From positions 1 to 63,433 of the forward strand of contig WION01000299.1 in assembly GCA_015039365.1 (NCBI GenBank): a stretch of 63,433 nt of DNA, written 5' to 3'. This DNA comes from Amanita rubescens (Eukaryota > Basidiomycota > Agaricomycetes > Agaricales > Amanitaceae). Position numbers and translations under genes: made by a program. Positions 63,328 through 63,433 of this stretch are shown piece after piece. A model generated the notes under the pieces. The model had not been told where the DNA came from and made no database searches. It saw only the letters and a list, made by a program, of their open reading frames with translations. How positions within the stretch are numbered: the first letter of the stretch is position 1; each line of letters opens with the position of its first letter.

Positions 63328-63433
63328 GTTGCGGCGGCAACTCTAGTCACGATTACAAGTCTTAAGTCAAACGTTAAGATTATAAGTTCAATTCTAAGTC
63401 AAGATGTTGACTTAGGATCTGAGGACGATTGTG

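Overview
This window looks like nuclear DNA of a filamentous basidiomycete, most likely an Agaricomycete. The genes are intron-rich, with introns of about 45-55 nt, GT-AG borders and CTGAC/CTAAC-like branch points. Core eukaryotic genes are packed tightly in divergent and convergent pairs. The transposable elements are of agaricomycete type: a Plavaka-family transposase, a Ty3/Gypsy chromovirus and hAT-like miniature elements. All identifications rest on reading the sequence and on remembered family features; no database search was run.

Region 1 (1-20.1 kb) is a housekeeping block of twelve genes: the kinetochore protein MIS12/MTW1 (cut by the left edge), APS kinase (MET14), a Ste20/GCK-type kinase, eIF2B-gamma, eIF3c, cohesin RAD21, pyroglutamyl peptidase I, an LRR protein, RAD23, a cysteine-rich type I membrane protein, ornithine decarboxylase antizyme and ribosomal protein S2. 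Divergent pairs share promoters of roughly 70-350 bp. Convergent pairs are often separated by only 25-45 bp. The antizyme reads as two overlapping frames joined by a +1 shift at UUU-UGA, the polyamine-sensing frameshift of this family.

Region 2 (20.1-39.7 kb) is transposon debris. It holds decayed TIR elements, a foldback element, a 101-bp tandem palindromic repeat, and a clean hAT-type MITE with an 8-bp target duplication. It also holds a Ty3/Gypsy chromovirus on the minus strand with two 480-bp LTRs, gag, pol with chromodomain, and an extra third ORF overlapping the end of pol. A 2.6-kb gag-only LTR element with identical-length LTRs and a 4-bp target duplication sits inside that third ORF. 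Four in-frame UGA codons in gag-pol are all consistent with CGA to UGA change.

Region 3 (39.7-62.8 kb) appears to be one very large DNA element of about 23 kb. Its ends are 90-bp inverted repeats (80 of 90 positions identical), each followed by about 1 kb of CAGACAGT/ACTGTCTG subterminal repeats in mirror orientation. Inside are a Plavaka-type transposase gene near the left end and a passenger block. The passengers are a captured coiled-coil tail-anchored protein gene (now broken) with partial duplicates, an uncharacterised multi-exon gene, a small SUMO-interaction-motif-like gene, a diverged SPT5-like NGN/KOW gene with an in-frame UGA, and an acidic-repeat gene. The 288-bp foldback element at 24 kb has the same terminal motif and looks like a miniature relative. 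The last 0.7 kb holds one unrecognised ORF.
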